A stretch of 46,080 nucleotides of DNA. Source: a virus. Location: IMG/VR virus record IMGVR_UViG_3300050821_001085, positions 1-46,080 of that record. One strand, 5' to 3'. Below are positions 35,695-43,831 of the stretch, piece by piece (position 1 is the stretch's first letter; every line of letters starts with the position of its first letter). The position numbers and the translations under genes are program-made. Below the pieces are notes generated by a model, which worked only from the letters and a program-made list of their open reading frames with translations, was not told the DNA's origin and did no database searches.

Positions 35695-37779
35695 ATGGCC
35701 CTCCCCGCCCTCGCTGTAGACAATACAGCGGCCGGCGAAGCTACGCCAAATATTGCCCACCATCAAAAGCTCCTAGCTTGGATCAAGTCCAAAAACATCG
35801 CCCCCGAGCTCGACAAGACGCTGTTGAGCAAGATCGGCGAGCGGGTAATGGACGAATACCGGATTGACGAAACATCCAGAGGGGAATGGAAAACCAAGAC
35901 CGAGCAGGCCATGGACCTGGCCATGCAGGTTGCCAAGGAGAAGCAGTTTCCGTGGCCTAAGGCCGCGAATGTTCTCTATCCCTTGATGACCAATGCGAGT
36001 ATCCAGTTTGCCGCCAGAGCTTATCCGGCGATTGTCCAAAACAGGGATGTGGTCAAGGGTATAGTGATCGGGGACGACGATGGCATTCCGGCTATCGATC
36101 CCAAGACGCAGCAGCCATTGAAAGACCCGCAGACGGGAGCCCCTGTGTGGGCCGTTCCTCCAGGGTTCAAGCAGACCCGTGCCGATCAGATCGGCGAACA
36201 TATGTCCTGGCAGCTCCTGGACGAAATGCCGGAATGGGAACCGGAAACGGACACGCTTTTGCATGTCCTTCCCATCGTGGGATGCGACTTCCGCAAGAGC
36301 TATTTCGATCCTGAGAAGGCCAGGAATTGTTCGTTGCGGGTTTCGGCCATGAAACTTGTGATAAACTACAAGGCGAAGTCCATGGAGACGGCGCCTCGGA
36401 TTTCCGAAGAACTAGAGTTCTATCCGAACGACATCGAGACGATGTTTCGTGCGGACCTGTGGCTTGAGCCCGCTACACCATTCGGGACTGCCGCGAATGC
36501 GCAGGATGGCGACAAGGATGCGCCGCATGACTTCATCGAGCAGCATCGGACTTGGGATTTAGATGAGGATGGATATGCAGAGCCGTATATTGTCACCGTT
36601 CACAAGGAAACCCGCCAAGTCGTCCGTATCGTCACTCGTTATGACCAGGATGGAATCCACTTTTCAGGACGAACTCATAAGATCGTCAAGATTGAGCCGA
36701 TCCATTACTATACGAAGTACGACTTCCTGCCGAATCCTGACGGCGGCATTTATGGGGTGGGATTTGGTCAGTTGTTGCGGCCTATTAACGAGGCGGTCAA
36801 TACCACACTAAACCAGCTCATCGACGCCGGCACATTGCAGAACACAGGCGGCGGCTTCATTGGCAAGGGATTGTCCATGAATGCCGGCGCAATCCGGTTT
36901 CAGTTGGGCGAATACAAGGTTGTGAATACCGGCGGTGCTGCGCTCAAGGACAGCATCGTGACGATGCCATGGCCCGGTCCTTCCACCGTTCTGTTTCAAT
37001 TGCTAGGCCAGCTCATCGAGAGCGGCAAGGAAATCGCTTCGATCAAGGATGTACTTACGGGTGAAGGCCAGAGCGCCAATACGCCAGCCACCACTACGCT
37101 TGCCATCATCGAACAGGGCTTGAAGGTTTTTACCGCGATCTACAAACGGGTTTATCGATCGCTCAAGGCTGAACTTGCCAAGCTTTATCGCCTGAATCGC
37201 GTCTACGGCGATGAAATCTCGCAATACAAAGTGGGAAACACCTGGAAGAAGATTGCGAAAGAGGATTACGTCAAAGGCTCCGGAGTAGAGCCCGTCGCCG
37301 ACCCGACGATGGTAACGGACATGCAGGCGTTGGGGCGGGCTCAGTTCCTCATGCAGTTCATGAATGATCCTCTCTGCGATCCCAAGGAAATCCGGCACCG
37401 TATTTTCACGGCGGCGAGCATCGAAAACATCGACAAGGTTATCCTTGCCCAGCCGATGCCAAATCCCGAGATTGCCGCGAAGGGCATGGAGTTGGAACAG
37501 CGCGGCAAGGAGCTAGCGGACAAAGGCCAATTGCTATTGCAAGACGCGCAAACAAAGAAGGCGCAAGAGGTTCTGTACTACGCTCAAGCCATCAATCAGC
37601 TTGCGGCGGCTGACAAGGCTGTTGGTGACCAGCATATCCAATGGCTTGACCAGCAATTGCAGATTTGGGAACGGCAGCATGAGGCCGCTACGCAGCCGGT
37701 AGGGGAAGGTCAGACGGTGCCGGGTGCTCCGCCGATGCCGCCTCCTGTCCCACCTCCACCAGCTGTTGCCGGAACTTAA
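35695..37779 (+). CDS. portal protein (P22 gp1-like)
   Basis: 694 aa (P22 gp1 is 725). The pattern is typical: ASIQFAARAYPAIVQNRDVVKG, DTLLHVLPIVGCDFRKSYFD, EQHRTWDLDEDGYAEPYIVTVH, YDFLPNPDGGIYGVGFGQLLRPINEAVNTTLNQLIDAGTLQ, a helical stem and a Gln-rich C-terminal barrel-like helix ending in a Pro-rich tail. Forms the dodecameric DNA channel at one head vertex. It lies downstream of the terminase, separated by several small genes, whereas P22 has terminase and portal adjacent. Confidence 0.9.
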   Translation: MALPALAVDNTAAGEATPNIAHHQKLLAWIKSKNIAPELDKTLLSKIGERVMDEYRIDETSRGEWKTKTEQAMDLAMQVAKEKQFPWPKAANVLYPLMTNASIQFAARAYPAIVQNRDVVKGIVIGDDDGIPAIDPKTQQPLKDPQTGAPVWAVPPGFKQTRADQIGEHMSWQLLDEMPEWEPETDTLLHVLPIVGCDFRKSYFDPEKARNCSLRVSAMKLVINYKAKSMETAPRISEELEFYPNDIETMFRADLWLEPATPFGTAANAQDGDKDAPHDFIEQHRTWDLDEDGYAEPYIVTVHKETRQVVRIVTRYDQDGIHFSGRTHKIVKIEPIHYYTKYDFLPNPDGGIYGVGFGQLLRPINEAVNTTLNQLIDAGTLQNTGGGFIGKGLSMNAGAIRFQLGEYKVVNTGGAALKDSIVTMPWPGPSTVLFQLLGQLIESGKEIASIKDVLTGEGQSANTPATTTLAIIEQGLKVFTAIYKRVYRSLKAELAKLYRLNRVYGDEISQYKVGNTWKKIAKEDYVKGSGVEPVADPTMVTDMQALGRAQFLMQFMNDPLCDPKEIRHRIFTAASIENIDKVILAQPMPNPEIAAKGMELEQRGKELADKGQLLLQDAQTKKAQEVLYYAQAINQLAAADKAVGDQHIQWLDQQLQIWERQHEAATQPVGEGQTVPGAPPMPPPVPPPPAVAGT

Positions 37780-37831
37780 AGTTCCATTGCGTGTTGTTTA
37801 ACCGGCCCTTGGTGGCCCTTGAGGCAAGACA

Positions 37832-38365
37832 ATGGGAAGGGCATTTTTGAAAATTGGGGATCGCCGTGGAACGAGAGTTCTTATGGCGATTATTCCTGGG
37901 GATCGCCGCCCACGGTTGCTCGTAAAATGCGACTGCGGGAATGAATATACGATTAGCGGCAATGCGTTTTGTGCCAGTAAATTCTGTAAAAAATGTTATG
38001 TACCGCATGGCGCTAATCGAAAATATGGAAACAGATTAACCAAAGATAGTCTGCTGTATAGAGTATGGTCGAGAATGAGGACTCGTTGTCGAACAAAAAC
38101 CGGCCAAAATGGTAAATATTGGGGCGGCCGCGGAATAACAGTCTGTGCCGAATGGATGGAATTTCCGGCTTTTGAAGCATGGGCGCTTGCCAATGGTTAT
38201 CAAGACGGTCTTTCGATTGACCGCATAAATTCTCTCGGCAATTACGAGCCGTCTAATTGCGAATGGGTTACTCATAGCGAAAATAGCCGCAGAGCGCGAC
38301 GCGACTATGCGTCAGTTCGTATCGAGAGGTTGGCTGCCAACGGGATGTTATCGTTCGGCGCCTAA
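37832..38365 (+). CDS. HNH homing-endonuclease-like protein with zinc ribbon
   Basis: 177 aa. An N-terminal zinc ribbon (CDCG ... CASKFCKKC, about residues 33-55) precedes RTRCRTKTGQNGKYWGGRGITVCAEWMEFPAFEAWALANGY and SIDRINSLGNYEPSNCEWVTHSENSRRAR, the sequence style of HNH/AP2-type mobile endonucleases. Such free-standing genes insert between structural genes. It has no strong ribosome site and no overlap with its neighbours, unlike the rest, which fits a late insertion. Confidence 0.75.
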   Translation: MGRAFLKIGDRRGTRVLMAIIPGDRRPRLLVKCDCGNEYTISGNAFCASKFCKKCYVPHGANRKYGNRLTKDSLLYRVWSRMRTRCRTKTGQNGKYWGGRGITVCAEWMEFPAFEAWALANGYQDGLSIDRINSLGNYEPSNCEWVTHSENSRRARRDYASVRIERLAANGMLSFGA

Positions 38366-38380
38366 TCGAAGGAGGCTATA

Positions 38381-38575
38381 ATGCCGATTGGTCTTTTGTT
38401 TTGGATGCTGATGATCCTCTGGCTGATTTTCGGCGGGATTTGGTGGAGGAATGGTTCGGGATGGGCTTACGGATGGGGCGGCAATTTGCTGCTGCTATTC
38501 GTATTGTTATTCCTGCTCGGATGGAATGATTTTGGCTTTATTCTTCAAGGAGGAAGGGGAAGCCCTTTTCACTAA
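38381..38575 (+). CDS. 64-aa membrane protein
   Basis: A strong GGAGG precedes the ATG at 38381. Two hydrophobic segments (LLFWMLMILWLIFGGIWW and NLLLLFVLLFLLGW) are joined by a Gly/Trp loop. Sequences like this are frequent upstream of scaffold genes in rhizobial phages; function not known. Confidence 0.65.
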   Translation: MPIGLLFWMLMILWLIFGGIWWRNGSGWAYGWGGNLLLLFVLLFLLGWNDFGFILQGGRGSPFH

Positions 38576-38704
38576 ATGTCAGCCAAGTGCCACCGATTCC
38601 GCCGGATAGGATGGAGCCGCCGTCAATCTGTCGAGGCTGCTAGGCGCTTAGGAATTGTTCTAATCGTGATTGTTGTCATACTGATCTTGATCGCACTGCA
38701 ATAG
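38576..38704 (+). CDS. 42-aa basic membrane peptide
   Basis: The ATG directly follows the preceding stop. An Arg-rich N-terminus (RFRRIGWSRRQ) is followed by a Leu/Ile/Val helix (LGIVLIVIVVILILIAL), orienting the basic end inside. Not recognised. Confidence 0.55.
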   Translation: MSAKCHRFRRIGWSRRQSVEAARRLGIVLIVIVVILILIALQ

Positions 38705-38712
38705 GAGTGACC

Positions 38713-38997
38713 ATGAGTTTCTGGACCCGCAGTCCCAACGCATCGGATAGCACGCGAAGATTCGCAATCTTCCCGGCATCGAATGTCGTTCTGGAAATGA
38801 AGCCGGTTACTGCCGAGCAGATGGATGGTCTTTACAAGTCAGACGAGTGGTACAAGACGACCGAGAAAAAGGATATTCTGCTCGCAGTTCCCGTGTATTA
38901 CGACCTTGCCGGGCGTGTTTGGCCTCGTCCATTAGTGGGATGGGTGGTTGCAGATGAGATTGTGCCGGACACGAAGGCCGATGACGCCAAAAAGTGA
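38713..38997 (+). CDS. 94-aa phage protein
   Basis: GGAGTGACC precedes the ATG at 38713; a GTG at 38707 would add two residues. The product (SFWTRSPNASDSTRRFAIFPASNVVLEMKPVTAEQMDGLYKSDEWYK..LLAVPVYYDLAGRVWPRPLVGWVV) is strand-rich and soluble. Possibly a minor head protein; not recognised. Confidence 0.65.
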   Translation: MSFWTRSPNASDSTRRFAIFPASNVVLEMKPVTAEQMDGLYKSDEWYKTTEKKDILLAVPVYYDLAGRVWPRPLVGWVVADEIVPDTKADDAKK

Positions 38998-39130
38998 GCC
39001 TGTTCGGTTTCAGAATATCCAGCCATTGCCCTACACCATCGACAAGACGCTAACGCCTGTGCTGATGTATGTGTTTGACCAGCCATTGACTGAAAAGGAA
39101 AGGAACAGACATGACTCCCCAAGAATTTAA
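38981..39130 (+). CDS. 49-aa hypothetical protein overlapping both neighbours
   Basis: GAAGG precedes the ATG at 38981, inside the end of the previous gene; its end overlaps the next gene by 20 nt. The product (TPKSEPVRFQNIQPLPYTIDKTLTPVLMYVFDQPLTEKERNRHD) is Pro-rich. Expression is plausible from the ribosome site but unproven. Confidence 0.45.
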   Translation: MTPKSEPVRFQNIQPLPYTIDKTLTPVLMYVFDQPLTEKERNRHDSPRI

Positions 39131-39452
39131 AGCGTGGTTTGAAGGTTTTACGGAGGCATTTGGTTCAAAGTTGCCAACAAAAGTGCAATGGGCGCGAATC
39201 AAAGAACGTGTTGGTGAGATTGACGGAAAGCCAATTACGGAGCGCATCTTTGTTGATCGCTGGTATCCTTATTGGCAAACGCATTATGCAACCTATACTC
39301 CGACCATCACTATTCCATATTATTCAACCTGCAATGTGCCAGCGGCGAGTCTCACTGGCATAAATTACGCATCGGCGGCCAGCAGCAATTTTGATAGTTG
39401 CGTTGCTATGAATGCTGTTGGCCGCGCGGAAGCAGCATCCTTAACGGGATGA
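39111..39452 (+). CDS. 113-aa phage protein
   Basis: AAGGAACAGAC precedes the ATG at 39111. The first 50 residues (TPQEFKAWFEGFTEAFGSKLPTKVQWARIKERVGEIDGKPITERIFVDRW) are a helical motif common in short phage proteins near head genes; the rest is Thr/Ser/Ala-rich. Its stop overlaps the next start. Function unknown. Confidence 0.65.
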   Translation: MTPQEFKAWFEGFTEAFGSKLPTKVQWARIKERVGEIDGKPITERIFVDRWYPYWQTHYATYTPTITIPYYSTCNVPAASLTGINYASAASSNFDSCVAMNAVGRAEAASLTG

Positions 39453-39841
39453 AATTCGATAATCGCTACGACATCGTATCCGGTGCGGACAGCAAGGGTG
39501 AAACGGTCTATGTTGACAGACGCATTCCGCAGTATTCGCCGCGTCTGAGAACGAAGGACGGCAAGCCCGCCAATCTCTGGAAATACCTCGGCACCCATGA
39601 GACCTACGAGACGGCCGCTATGGATCGCGGCTTTTCTTATGATCGCGCGCACACTAAAGTTGCCACTCCAATGGAGAGACGCGCTGTTGAGGCTGATGGT
39701 GTTTCCTGGAAAGCCTACAGCGAAGAGATAGACGGCTATCTGTCGCATATCGAGAAAGAGAAGGTCACACGACCGCCGCCGAAGGGATTGCACGTCGATC
39801 CGCAGTCGGCGATTGGGCATCATAGGCATAAAGCGAAGTGA
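39449..39841 (+). CDS. 130-aa phage protein, possibly zincin-like
   Basis: ATGA overlap sets the start at 39449. The sequence KFDNRYDIVSGADSKGETVYVDRRIP, then LWKYLGTHETYETAAMDRGFSYDRAHTKVATPMERRAVEADGVSWKAYSEEIDGYL resembles a conserved phage family in which a His-Glu helix (here THETYETA) and later Glu residues recall metallopeptidases. No classic HExxH is present, so activity is uncertain. Position between portal and scaffold suggests a part in head assembly. Confidence 0.6.
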   Translation: MKFDNRYDIVSGADSKGETVYVDRRIPQYSPRLRTKDGKPANLWKYLGTHETYETAAMDRGFSYDRAHTKVATPMERRAVEADGVSWKAYSEEIDGYLSHIEKEKVTRPPPKGLHVDPQSAIGHHRHKAK

Positions 39842-39848
39842 GGCAGTA

Positions 39849-40199
39849 ATGGCTTGGGATAAAGATGCTGTTGAGAAATTGCGTAATTATGCCGCTAAAG
39901 TCTGCGATGGTTCTGGTGTATTTTGCGAAGCTCCAATGGAATTACTTGAATCTGCCGCAGATGAAATTGAACGCCTACGCAAACTTGCGAGTGAACTCAG
40001 TTCAGTATGTAATATGCCCAAAGATTTCTGGCCATCTGTTCTCTATATTCATGGAGAGCATAACGGAAATTCTCTTGGATATGCCATAACGAAAGAAGCA
40101 TTTAGCGACGGAATAATAGACTTCAAAAAAACTATAAACTTGCTCAGGATGGCATTATGGCAAGCCCCAACTAATTTCCCTGAAAATTTTGTTAAATGA
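39849..40199 (+). CDS. 116-aa hypothetical protein
   Basis: GAGGC upstream of the ATG at 39849. A helical N-terminal half (AWDKDAVEKLRNYAAKVCDG...MELLESAADEIERLRKLASEL), then a mixed C-terminal half (PKDFWPSVLYIHGEHNGNSLGYAITKEAFSDGIIDFKKTINLL). Lower G+C than its neighbours, hinting at separate acquisition. Its stop overlaps the next start. Confidence 0.6.
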   Translation: MAWDKDAVEKLRNYAAKVCDGSGVFCEAPMELLESAADEIERLRKLASELSSVCNMPKDFWPSVLYIHGEHNGNSLGYAITKEAFSDGIIDFKKTINLLRMALWQAPTNFPENFVK

Positions 40200-40459
40200 T
40201 TACCCGCGAGCAATACGGCGAGTGGCACAATCATCCAGCCTCGCAATTCTTCCGACAATTCCTGAAAGACCGCGCCGATAGCCTGATCCATGCCGGAACA
40301 GAAGCATGGCTGAATAACGACATCACGTTCAATCGCGATGAAGCGCGCGGACGTGTCAGGGAAGATTTGGAAATCGAAAGCCTAGCCTACGATACGATAG
40401 TCACATTCTACCAGGAACGGGAAAATGCAGGAAAAGATACTGAGGACGGTTCACGCTGA
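40196..40459 (+). CDS. 87-aa phage protein
   Basis: ATGA overlap at its start. ITREQYGEWHNHPASQFFRQFLKDRADSLIHAGTEAWLNN...REDLEIESLAYDTIVTFYQ is helical; similar short proteins commonly precede the co-chaperonin/scaffold genes of P22-like rhizobial phages. It overlaps the GroES-like gene by 35 nt. Function unknown. Confidence 0.6.
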   Translation: MITREQYGEWHNHPASQFFRQFLKDRADSLIHAGTEAWLNNDITFNRDEARGRVREDLEIESLAYDTIVTFYQERENAGKDTEDGSR

Positions 40460-40817
40460 GTACATTCCAGCTATCTACATGGGCGAAAACCGCTCTGGCT
40501 GGACGCCTATCGGCGATTACGTTCTTGTGCGGCCGGACGCTATTGCTCGTAAATCGTCAGGTGGTATCGAGTTGCCAGACGATTTGGCCGAGCGAATGCA
40601 GCTCGCCGCAATTACTGGCGTTATTGTCGAATGCGGGGATGAGGCATTCCGCTGGAATGCGGACAGAACGCGGCCACACGAAGGCTATAAGCCGATCGCT
40701 GGCGACCGCGTGATATTCGAGAAGTATGCAGGCAAGCCGATACTTGGCGAGGATGGCAAGAACTATCGAATCCTCGAAGATAAAGCCATCGGCGGAATCA
40801 AGAAGAGGAAAGCATGA
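40425..40817 (+). CDS. GroES-like co-chaperonin
   Basis: 130 aa. GWTPIGDYVLVRPDAIARKSSGGIELPDDLAERMQLAAITGVIVECGDEAF...PIAGDRVIFEKYAGKPILGEDGKNYRILEDKAIGGI reproduces the Cpn10 beta-barrel: the R-P-x-x-x-x-K-S-G-G-I-x-L-P mobile-loop region, the G-D-x-V-x-F-x-K-Y-A-G strand and the final R-I-L. Like T4 gp31 it probably pairs with host GroEL to fold the coat. Coupled to the scaffold gene by ATGA and two genes upstream of the coat-associated proteins, which supports that role. Confidence 0.85.
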   Translation: MQEKILRTVHAEYIPAIYMGENRSGWTPIGDYVLVRPDAIARKSSGGIELPDDLAERMQLAAITGVIVECGDEAFRWNADRTRPHEGYKPIAGDRVIFEKYAGKPILGEDGKNYRILEDKAIGGIKKRKA

Positions 40818-41626
40818 GTGATGTTGAAGGCGCACAGGACGCGCCACTGAATGCTCCCAATGAAGTAGAGGCCGAAGCCCGCAAAATGGGCTGGGTTGCC
40901 AAGGATGAGTTTCGCGGCAATCCTGACAATTGGCGTCCCGCTGACGAGTTTTTAGATCGTGGTAAACGTATCTTGCCTATTGTCTTGAAAGACAATGAAC
41001 GGCTTCAAAAGAATTTTGACCGCGTTCAGGATGAATTAAAAGAACTGCGGGAATCGACTAAGCAACTTGTGGAGTTTCATACCGACGCAGCCAAGCGCGA
41101 ATACGAACGCGGCAGGCGCGAGATTGAAGCCAAGATCGAAGCTGCGGCAGCCAATGCCGATGCCAGTACCGTTCGTCAGGAAATGGTCAATCTGGACAAC
41201 CTGACGAAGCAGAACACACCGCCGGCCAAGCGAGCCGAGCAGCAGACCATCCAGGTCGATCCTGAAATCCAGGATTGGATTACGAAAGAACGCTGGTTCA
41301 ATGCCGATCGCGCTTTGAACGGCTTTGCAATCGACGCCTACGACCGGCTGCAACGCGATAAGCCTGGAATGACCCAAGCTGAATTGCTCGCCGAGACCAA
41401 GCGGCAGACCATGGAGAAGTTCCCTGAGAAATTCGGGATTAATCCTAATCGTGAGGGAGCCGCGGCTGTGGCGACACCATCTGGCGGTACTGGCGCGACG
41501 CGCAAGAATGGCAAGACCTACGAGAATCTTCCGCCCGACGCCAAGCAAGCCTGCGACAAGTTCGTGAGAACCATTCCGGGTTACACGAAGGAAAAGTATG
41601 TGGCAGCCTATGAATGGGATGAATAG
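40814..41626 (+). CDS. scaffolding protein
   Basis: 270 aa (P22 gp8 is 303). It is highly charged and helical throughout, with a long coiled coil (NERLQKNFDRVQDELKELRESTKQLVEFHTDAAKREYERGRREIEAKIEAAAANAD, about residues 60-115), and a helical C-terminal end that in scaffolds contacts coat protein. It lies between the co-chaperonin and coat genes, the standard position. No protease-like motif is seen. Confidence 0.8.
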   Translation: MSDVEGAQDAPLNAPNEVEAEARKMGWVAKDEFRGNPDNWRPADEFLDRGKRILPIVLKDNERLQKNFDRVQDELKELRESTKQLVEFHTDAAKREYERGRREIEAKIEAAAANADASTVRQEMVNLDNLTKQNTPPAKRAEQQTIQVDPEIQDWITKERWFNADRALNGFAIDAYDRLQRDKPGMTQAELLAETKRQTMEKFPEKFGINPNREGAAAVATPSGGTGATRKNGKTYENLPPDAKQACDKFVRTIPGYTKEKYVAAYEWDE

Positions 41627-41628
41627 TC

Positions 41629-42102
41629 ATGGATGAAATTCAGGAACGGCGCGGTCCCGGTCGGCCGCCGAAGTACGTCACCGAAACTCAGGTAAATCCG
41701 TTGGCAGCCGCTTCCATCGAACCGCCCCGGCAGCGACCCAATCGCAAGCCGTTCGGAACGCTGGAACAAACGATGGCCTATGAAACAAGGGCCGGATACC
41801 ACAGGCATTGGTTCAACGACGTAAAAGACCGTATCTCACGGGCTCAGGAAGCGGGATACGAGCATGTCAAAGACAAGGAAGGCAAGAACGTGCAAATGGT
41901 TGTCGGCACCGCAGAAGGTGGCGGCCCAATGCACGGTTTTCTCATGGAAATTCTCGAGGAATGGTACAAGGAAGATATGGCGGCGCAACAAAAGATCGTT
42001 GACGACCGCGAAGCCCAAATCAAACGGGGCGAAGCTGAGAGGCAAGCAGGGGACGGCCGTTACATTCCCGCACAGGGAATTTCAATCAAACACGGTTCAT
42101 AA
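41629..42102 (+). CDS. 157-aa head-associated protein with an AT-hook-like motif
   Basis: Starts 2 nt after the scaffold stop. RRGPGRPPK (residues 7-15) is an AT-hook core (G-R-P flanked by basic residues) and the rest is helical and charged (HVKDKEGKNVQMVVGTAEGGGPMHGFLMEILEEWYKEDMAAQQKIVDDREAQIKRGE). It may bind DNA or act in head assembly. Not a recognised P22 homologue. Confidence 0.65.
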   Translation: MDEIQERRGPGRPPKYVTETQVNPLAAASIEPPRQRPNRKPFGTLEQTMAYETRAGYHRHWFNDVKDRISRAQEAGYEHVKDKEGKNVQMVVGTAEGGGPMHGFLMEILEEWYKEDMAAQQKIVDDREAQIKRGEAERQAGDGRYIPAQGISIKHGS

Positions 42103-42148
42103 GTCCCTATCACCATTTTCTGAAATTCATACGTGGGGAGTTTAACCC

Positions 42149-42778
42149 ATGGCGACGAATACGAGCGTCGCACGTGGCCTTATCCCATATGCTCACTTCG
42201 ATGGTAGCGTATGGAACGGCAGTGCGAACATCTACTATGTCGCTTCCGGTTACGGCACCGCCCTTTACATCGGCGATCCGCTCGTAACCCATAGCGCCAG
42301 CAACGACGCGAACGGCATTCCTGCCGTTCAAATCGGCGTGACTGGTTCCCCGATCATCGGCGTGATGGTCGGCATCGTGGACGGTGGTGCGTTTGCCGCA
42401 ACCACGATTGCAGTTACCCGAGACCTTCCGACCTACCATCCGGCCTCCACGGCGCAATACATTCTGGTCTGCGACGATCCGAATGTTCTCTACATGGTGC
42501 AGGACGACGCTTCGTCCCAGACCAATTTTGCGCCGCAACTCTGGGCAGGCAAGAATGCCACCCTCGCATCTGGTTCAGGCAACACCACGACCGGATATTC
42601 GGGCTGGCAGATGGCGGCTTCCACCGTGGCAACGACGAACACTCTTGATGTCAAGATCATTCGTCCGTTGAACAGCGCCGATAACCTCATTGGCACCACC
42701 ACCAATACCAACATGAACGCAAAATGGCTCGTGAAACTGAATAACTATCAGTACGCGAACCAGATTGCCGGCGTATAG
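42149..42778 (+). CDS. 209-aa coat-adjacent structural protein (decoration candidate)
   Basis: Beta-rich, Gly/Thr/Ala/Ser-rich protein (ARGLIPYAHFDGSVWNGSANIYYVASGYGTALYIGDPLVTHSA...GSPIIGVMVGIVDGG), without cysteine-rich or membrane parts. It precedes the coat gene by 12 nt, a position often held by head decoration proteins. Function inferred from position and composition. Confidence 0.7.
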   Translation: MATNTSVARGLIPYAHFDGSVWNGSANIYYVASGYGTALYIGDPLVTHSASNDANGIPAVQIGVTGSPIIGVMVGIVDGGAFAATTIAVTRDLPTYHPASTAQYILVCDDPNVLYMVQDDASSQTNFAPQLWAGKNATLASGSGNTTTGYSGWQMAASTVATTNTLDVKIIRPLNSADNLIGTTTNTNMNAKWLVKLNNYQYANQIAGV

Positions 42779-42790
42779 GGGGATTGACCA

Positions 42791-43702
42791 ATGGCCGTTA
42801 TTACAACTGGCGCACATCCAAAAGCCCTCTGGCCCGGCATCAAAGAATGGTGGGGCCGTTCGTATTCCGAGCACAAGGAGGAATGGCCGGACCTGTTCGA
42901 GTCCGAGACCTCCGACAAGGCATACGAAGAGGACGTGGAAATCTCCGGCTTCGGGCTCGCCCCGATCAAGCCGCAGGGCTCCGCAATCGACTACGACACC
43001 GAAGTTCAGGCGGCGGTCACGCGCTATACGCACGTTGCCTACGCTCTGGGCTATATCGTCACCTACGAGGAATTGCGCGACGATCTTTACGAAGTCGTCA
43101 GCAAAAGACGAGCAAAGCAGCTTGCCTTCTCGTTCCGTCAGACCAAAGAGAACGTGTGTGCGAACGTCTACAATCGCGCATTCAGTTCGTCTTTCACTGG
43201 CGGCGATGGCGTGTCGATGATTAACTCCGCCCATCCCACGACCACGGGCGGTAATCAGTCGAACGTCCTCACCACCGCAGCGGACTTGTCCGAGGCGTCC
43301 ATCGAAAATCTGGTGATCCAGATCATGCAGGCGTTGAACGGCAGAGGCTTGAAAATCTCTCTTATGCCCGAGTCGATCCACGTCCCGACGCAACTATGGT
43401 TCGAGTCCAATCGTGTGTTGAAATCCGTGCTGCAAAACGACACGGCCAACAATGCCATCAACGTGCTCAAGGCAACCAACGTGTTTCCGAAGGGCATCAT
43501 GATGAACCACTACTTCTCGTCGGCGACCGCATGGTTCATTCGGACGAACTGTCCGGCTGGACTCAAGCATTATACGCGCGACGCGATAATGTTCGATCAA
43601 GATAACGATTTCGATACGAAGAACGCGAAAGCGGCGTCTTACGAACGGTACTCAGTCGGCTGGTCCGACTGGCGGCAAATCTTCGGAACTGCCGGCGTGT
43701 AG
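42791..43702 (+). CDS. major capsid protein (Mu gpT-like type)
   Basis: 303 aa. LFESETSDKAYEEDVEISGFGLAPIKPQGSAIDYDTEVQAAVTRYTHVAYALGYIVTYEELRDDLYEVVSKRRAKQLA (about residues 38-120) is characteristic of the gpT-like coat family, followed by NLVIQIMQALNGRGLKISLMPESIHVPTQLW and the ending SDWRQIFG. The HK97 fold is expected. It lacks the P22 I-domain length (430 aa). A strong terminator follows at once, as expected for the most abundant virion protein. Confidence 0.85.
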   Translation: MAVITTGAHPKALWPGIKEWWGRSYSEHKEEWPDLFESETSDKAYEEDVEISGFGLAPIKPQGSAIDYDTEVQAAVTRYTHVAYALGYIVTYEELRDDLYEVVSKRRAKQLAFSFRQTKENVCANVYNRAFSSSFTGGDGVSMINSAHPTTTGGNQSNVLTTAADLSEASIENLVIQIMQALNGRGLKISLMPESIHVPTQLWFESNRVLKSVLQNDTANNAINVLKATNVFPKGIMMNHYFSSATAWFIRTNCPAGLKHYTRDAIMFDQDNDFDTKNAKAASYERYSVGWSDWRQIFGTAGV

Positions 43703-43746
43703 CTCCCATCTCTCTGAACCCATCGACAACCCGGAGAGACAACTTA

Positions 43747-43775
43747 GGCCCCACCGTAAAACGTGGGGCCTTTTT
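43747..43775 (+). terminator. rho-independent terminator after the coat gene
   Basis: GGCCCCAC (43747-43754) pairs perfectly with GTGGGGCC (43763-43770) over an 8-nt loop and is followed by TTTTT. It ends the capsid transcript, or attenuates read-through to the downstream structural genes. Confidence 0.9.
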
Positions 43776-43831
43776 CATTCAACCCGACACGACACAATCG
43801 GCCGTTTTCGTGGGCGGCCAGGAGAACAACT

